A DNA stretch of 7,100 bases from an uncultured Eubacteriales bacterium (lineage in GTDB: Bacteria > Bacillota > Clostridia > Monoglobales > Monoglobaceae): positions 1 through 7,100 of the forward strand of contig URZD01000115.1 in assembly GCA_900552305.1 (NCBI GenBank), read 5' to 3'. Below, piece after piece: positions 5,339-7,100 of this stretch. How positions within the stretch are numbered: the first letter of the stretch is position 1; each line of letters opens with the position of its first letter. Made by a program: the position numbers and the translations under genes. The notes under the pieces were generated by a model, which had not been told where the DNA came from, ran no database searches, and saw only the letters and a list, made by a program, of their open reading frames with translations.

Positions 5339-6982
5339 TTAGCCTTTAATTTGTGCCGAAACAAGGCTTTCGCCGCAATAAATCTGCCTCAGCTTGGGTT
5401 TTTCGATTTTACCGGTAGGATTGCGCGGAACATCCGCGAATATAACCCGTCTGGGTCTTTTATATTTCGGCAGCTCACGGCAGAAGTCTTCAACCTCTTT
5501 TTCGGTAAGAGATTCGCCCTCTTTAAGTTCTATAATCGCGGCGGAGATTTCGCCGAGCCTGTGGTCGGGAAGTCCGATAACCGCGACGTCCTTTATCGCG
5601 CTGTGGCGGCGCAGAAAGTTTTCGATTTGAACGGGATAGATGTTCTCGCCGCCGGTAATGATTACATCTTTTTTGCGGTCAACAAGATAGATAAAACCGT
5701 CCTCGTCCTCCTGTGCCATGTCGCCCGTGAAAAGCCAGCCGTCCTTCAAAACCGCGGCGGTTGCCTTTTCGTCGTTATAGTAGCAGGTCATGACTCCCGG
5801 ACCCTTGACGGCAAGCTCGCCGACCTCGCCGCGCTTGACCGTGTTACCGTCGTTGTCGGTAATTTTAACCTGCCAGCCGTAGCCCGCTTTTCCGATTGCG
5901 CCGACCTTGTCAATGTTCTCAACGCCGAGGTGAACGCAGCCGGGACCTATCGACTCGCTAAGACCGTAGTTAGTATCGTATTGGTGGTTTGGGAATACCG
6001 TTTTCCAGCGTTTTATAAGACTGGGCGGAACAGGCTGCGCGCCTATATGCATAAGCCGCCAGCCGGAAAGGTCATATTCCGAAAGGTCGATATCGCCCCT
6101 GTCGATTGCGTCCAGTATATCCTGCGCCCACGGCACAAGCAGCCATACAATAGTACATTTTTCGTCCGATACGGTTTTGATTATCCACTCGGGTTTTATT
6201 CCCTTCAGAAGCACCGCGCGCCCGCCCGAAATCAGGCTGCCGAACCAGTGCATTTTTGCGCCGGTGTGATAGAGCGGCGGAATACAAAGAAAGGTGTCCT
6301 CGCGCGTCTGACCGTGGTGAGCCTGTTCGGTACGACAGGCGTGCATAAGGCTTTCGTGGTTGTGAAGGATTGCCTTGGGGAATCCCGTTGTACCCGACGA
6401 GAAGTATATCGCCGCGTTGTCCTGCTCTGTAAGCTGTACATTGGGCGTTCTTGAGGTGCAGTAGTTCACAAGGTTGTCATAGCTTTCCGCAAAGGACGGA
6501 CAGTTTTTGCCGACATAGAAAACCTGCTGCAGCCGCGCCATATTGTCGTATGCCTCCTCAACGCGGCCGATAAATTCGGGACCGAAAACCAGCACGTCCG
6601 CCTCGGCAAGCTTTACGCAGTAGCTTATCTCGTCAGCCGCATAGCGGTAATTGAGGGGGACGGCAAGCGCGCCCATTTTGAGTGCGCCGAAGTATATCGG
6701 CAGCCATTCAAGACAGTTCATAAGAAGGATTGCGACCTTGTCGCCCTTCTTTACGCCGCGGCTGAGGAGCAGATTGGCAAATCGGTTCGCCTTTTTGTTA
6801 AACTCTGACCATGTCAGCTCGCGCCGTCCGCTTTCCTCGGGATTCGGCTGAATAAGCGCGTATTCCTTCCATGTGACCTTACATTTTTCCATCATATGCG
6901 GAGCAATCTCGACAAGAGCAACATCGTCGGGATACAGCTTCGCGTTACGTTCAAGCAATTCTGTAATAACCATTTTGTTCAT
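5339..6982 (-). CDS. AMP-forming acyl-CoA ligase (ANL superfamily), substrate unknown
   Basis: This 547-residue enzyme has the full set of adenylate-forming ligase motifs: phosphate loop YFSSGTTGFPK (193-203), YGLSE (339-343), and GWLFTGD (415-421) with the ribose-binding aspartate. The hinge RKKDVIITGGENIYPVQIE follows at 436-454, and NPTGKIEK (521-528) contains the catalytic lysine K525. It should activate a carboxylic acid to its CoA thioester with ATP. It resembles medium-chain, aromatic or crotonobetaine-type ligases more than PaaK, so it is a second, distinct ligase in the operon. Residues 33-54 form an apparent insertion before LTWSEFNKKANR. Substrate cannot be read from the sequence; an aryl or arylalkanoic acid is inferred from the neighbours. 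Start choice is uncertain. AAAGG ends two bases before the ATG at 6982 but 11 bases before an in-frame ATG at 6973, which would remove MNK. The gene lies 27 nt after the transporter gene. Confidence 0.92.
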   Translation of the reverse strand: MNKMVITELLERNAKLYPDDVALVEIAPHMMEKCKVTWKEYALIQPNPEESGRRELTWSEFNKKANRFANLLLSRGVKKGDKVAILLMNCLEWLPIYFGALKMGALAVPLNYRYAADEISYCVKLAEADVLVFGPEFIGRVEEAYDNMARLQQVFYVGKNCPSFAESYDNLVNYCTSRTPNVQLTEQDNAAIYFSSGTTGFPKAILHNHESLMHACRTEQAHHGQTREDTFLCIPPLYHTGAKMHWFGSLISGGRAVLLKGIKPEWIIKTVSDEKCTIVWLLVPWAQDILDAIDRGDIDLSEYDLSGWRLMHIGAQPVPPSLIKRWKTVFPNHQYDTNYGLSESIGPGCVHLGVENIDKVGAIGKAGYGWQVKITDNDGNTVKRGEVGELAVKGPGVMTCYYNDEKATAAVLKDGWLFTGDMAQEDEDGFIYLVDRKKDVIITGGENIYPVQIENFLRRHSAIKDVAVIGLPDHRLGEISAAIIELKEGESLTEKEVEDFCRELPKYKRPRRVIFADVPRNPTGKIEKPKLRQIYCGESLVSAQIKG

Positions 6983-7009
6983 AACCTTTCAATTTTTATT
7001 TATATGTTT

Positions 7010-7099
7010 TTATCCGAAAGCCTTGTCGGTCAGCGACCTTTCCGGCTTTTTGGTGAATATGCTGACAAGAGGTACCGCAACCATGGACGCCGCCATTGC
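7010..7099 (-). CDS. C-terminal end of a transporter, probably sodium:solute symporter family
   Basis: Only the last 29 codons are in the window, ending in TAA at 7012-7010. The residues end a hydrophobic segment (AMAASMVAVPLVSIF) followed by a charged cytoplasmic tail, TKKPERSLTDKAFG. A final membrane helix followed by a phrase like FTKKP-x-x-x-x-x-D-K-A-F is typical of sodium:solute symporters, a family that includes known phenylacetate and acetate permeases. The family call rests on this short tail alone. It lies 27 nt upstream of the CoA ligase, so it is probably co-transcribed, and it would fit uptake or exchange of an organic acid used by the operon. Confidence 0.6.
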   Translation of the reverse strand, partial: AMAASMVAVPLVSIFTKKPERSLTDKAFG

Positions 7100-7100
7100 A

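Noticed and set aside
5315..6454. Long plus-strand open frame (379 codons) opposite the CoA ligase
   Set aside because: It lies wholly antisense to a ligase with all catalytic motifs, has no recognisable domain, and reflects the codon bias of the real gene.
6999..7029. Possible internal promoter before the CoA ligase (CCGACA and TATAAA)
   Set aside because: The spacer is 19 bp, the -35 is weak, and it lies in the end of the transporter gene and an AT-rich gap where -10-like words are expected by chance.

Overview
The window reads as a chromosomal segment of an anaerobic, probably clostridial (Firmicutes/Bacillota) bacterium. The evidence is moderate G+C, strong AAGGAG(G)-type Shine-Dalgarno sequences, a ferredoxin-dependent 2-oxoacid oxidoreductase, and protein wording close to clostridial homologues. 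This placement is an inference; there is no rRNA or other lineage marker. Every gene I can support lies on the minus strand, so the window is read from right to left.

Layout in the direction of transcription: (1) the last 29 codons of a membrane transporter, probably a sodium:solute symporter (7010-7099); (2) an AMP-forming acyl-CoA ligase (5339-6982); (3) a 116-nt gap with several inverted repeats (5223-5338); (4) iorA (3489-5222) and iorB (2849-3418), the two subunits of indolepyruvate/arylpyruvate:ferredoxin oxidoreductase; (5) a phenylacetate-CoA ligase of the PaaK type (1529-2836); (6) a tandem-ACT-domain protein (1071-1502); (7) a 225-residue protein I do not recognise (391-1068); (8) a clear Rho-independent terminator (338-377). 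Beyond it lie a candidate promoter with a small cluster of GTTAAAG repeats and the first 63 codons of enolase (1-191), which runs off the left edge.

The genes from the transporter to the unknown protein look like one operon for aromatic 2-oxoacids and aryl-acetic acids. IorAB interconverts an arylpyruvate plus CoA with an arylacetyl-CoA, CO2 and reduced ferredoxin. PaaK joins free arylacetate to CoA. The upstream transporter could import or export the acid, and the tandem ACT protein is a plausible aromatic amino acid sensor. The operon could therefore run oxidatively (amino acid fermentation) or reductively (making aromatic amino acids from scavenged arylacetates, as described in some archaea). 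The window does not settle the direction. The most open questions are the unknown last gene, the role of the second CoA ligase, and the structured leader before iorA. No mobile element, CRISPR array, tRNA or rRNA was seen.
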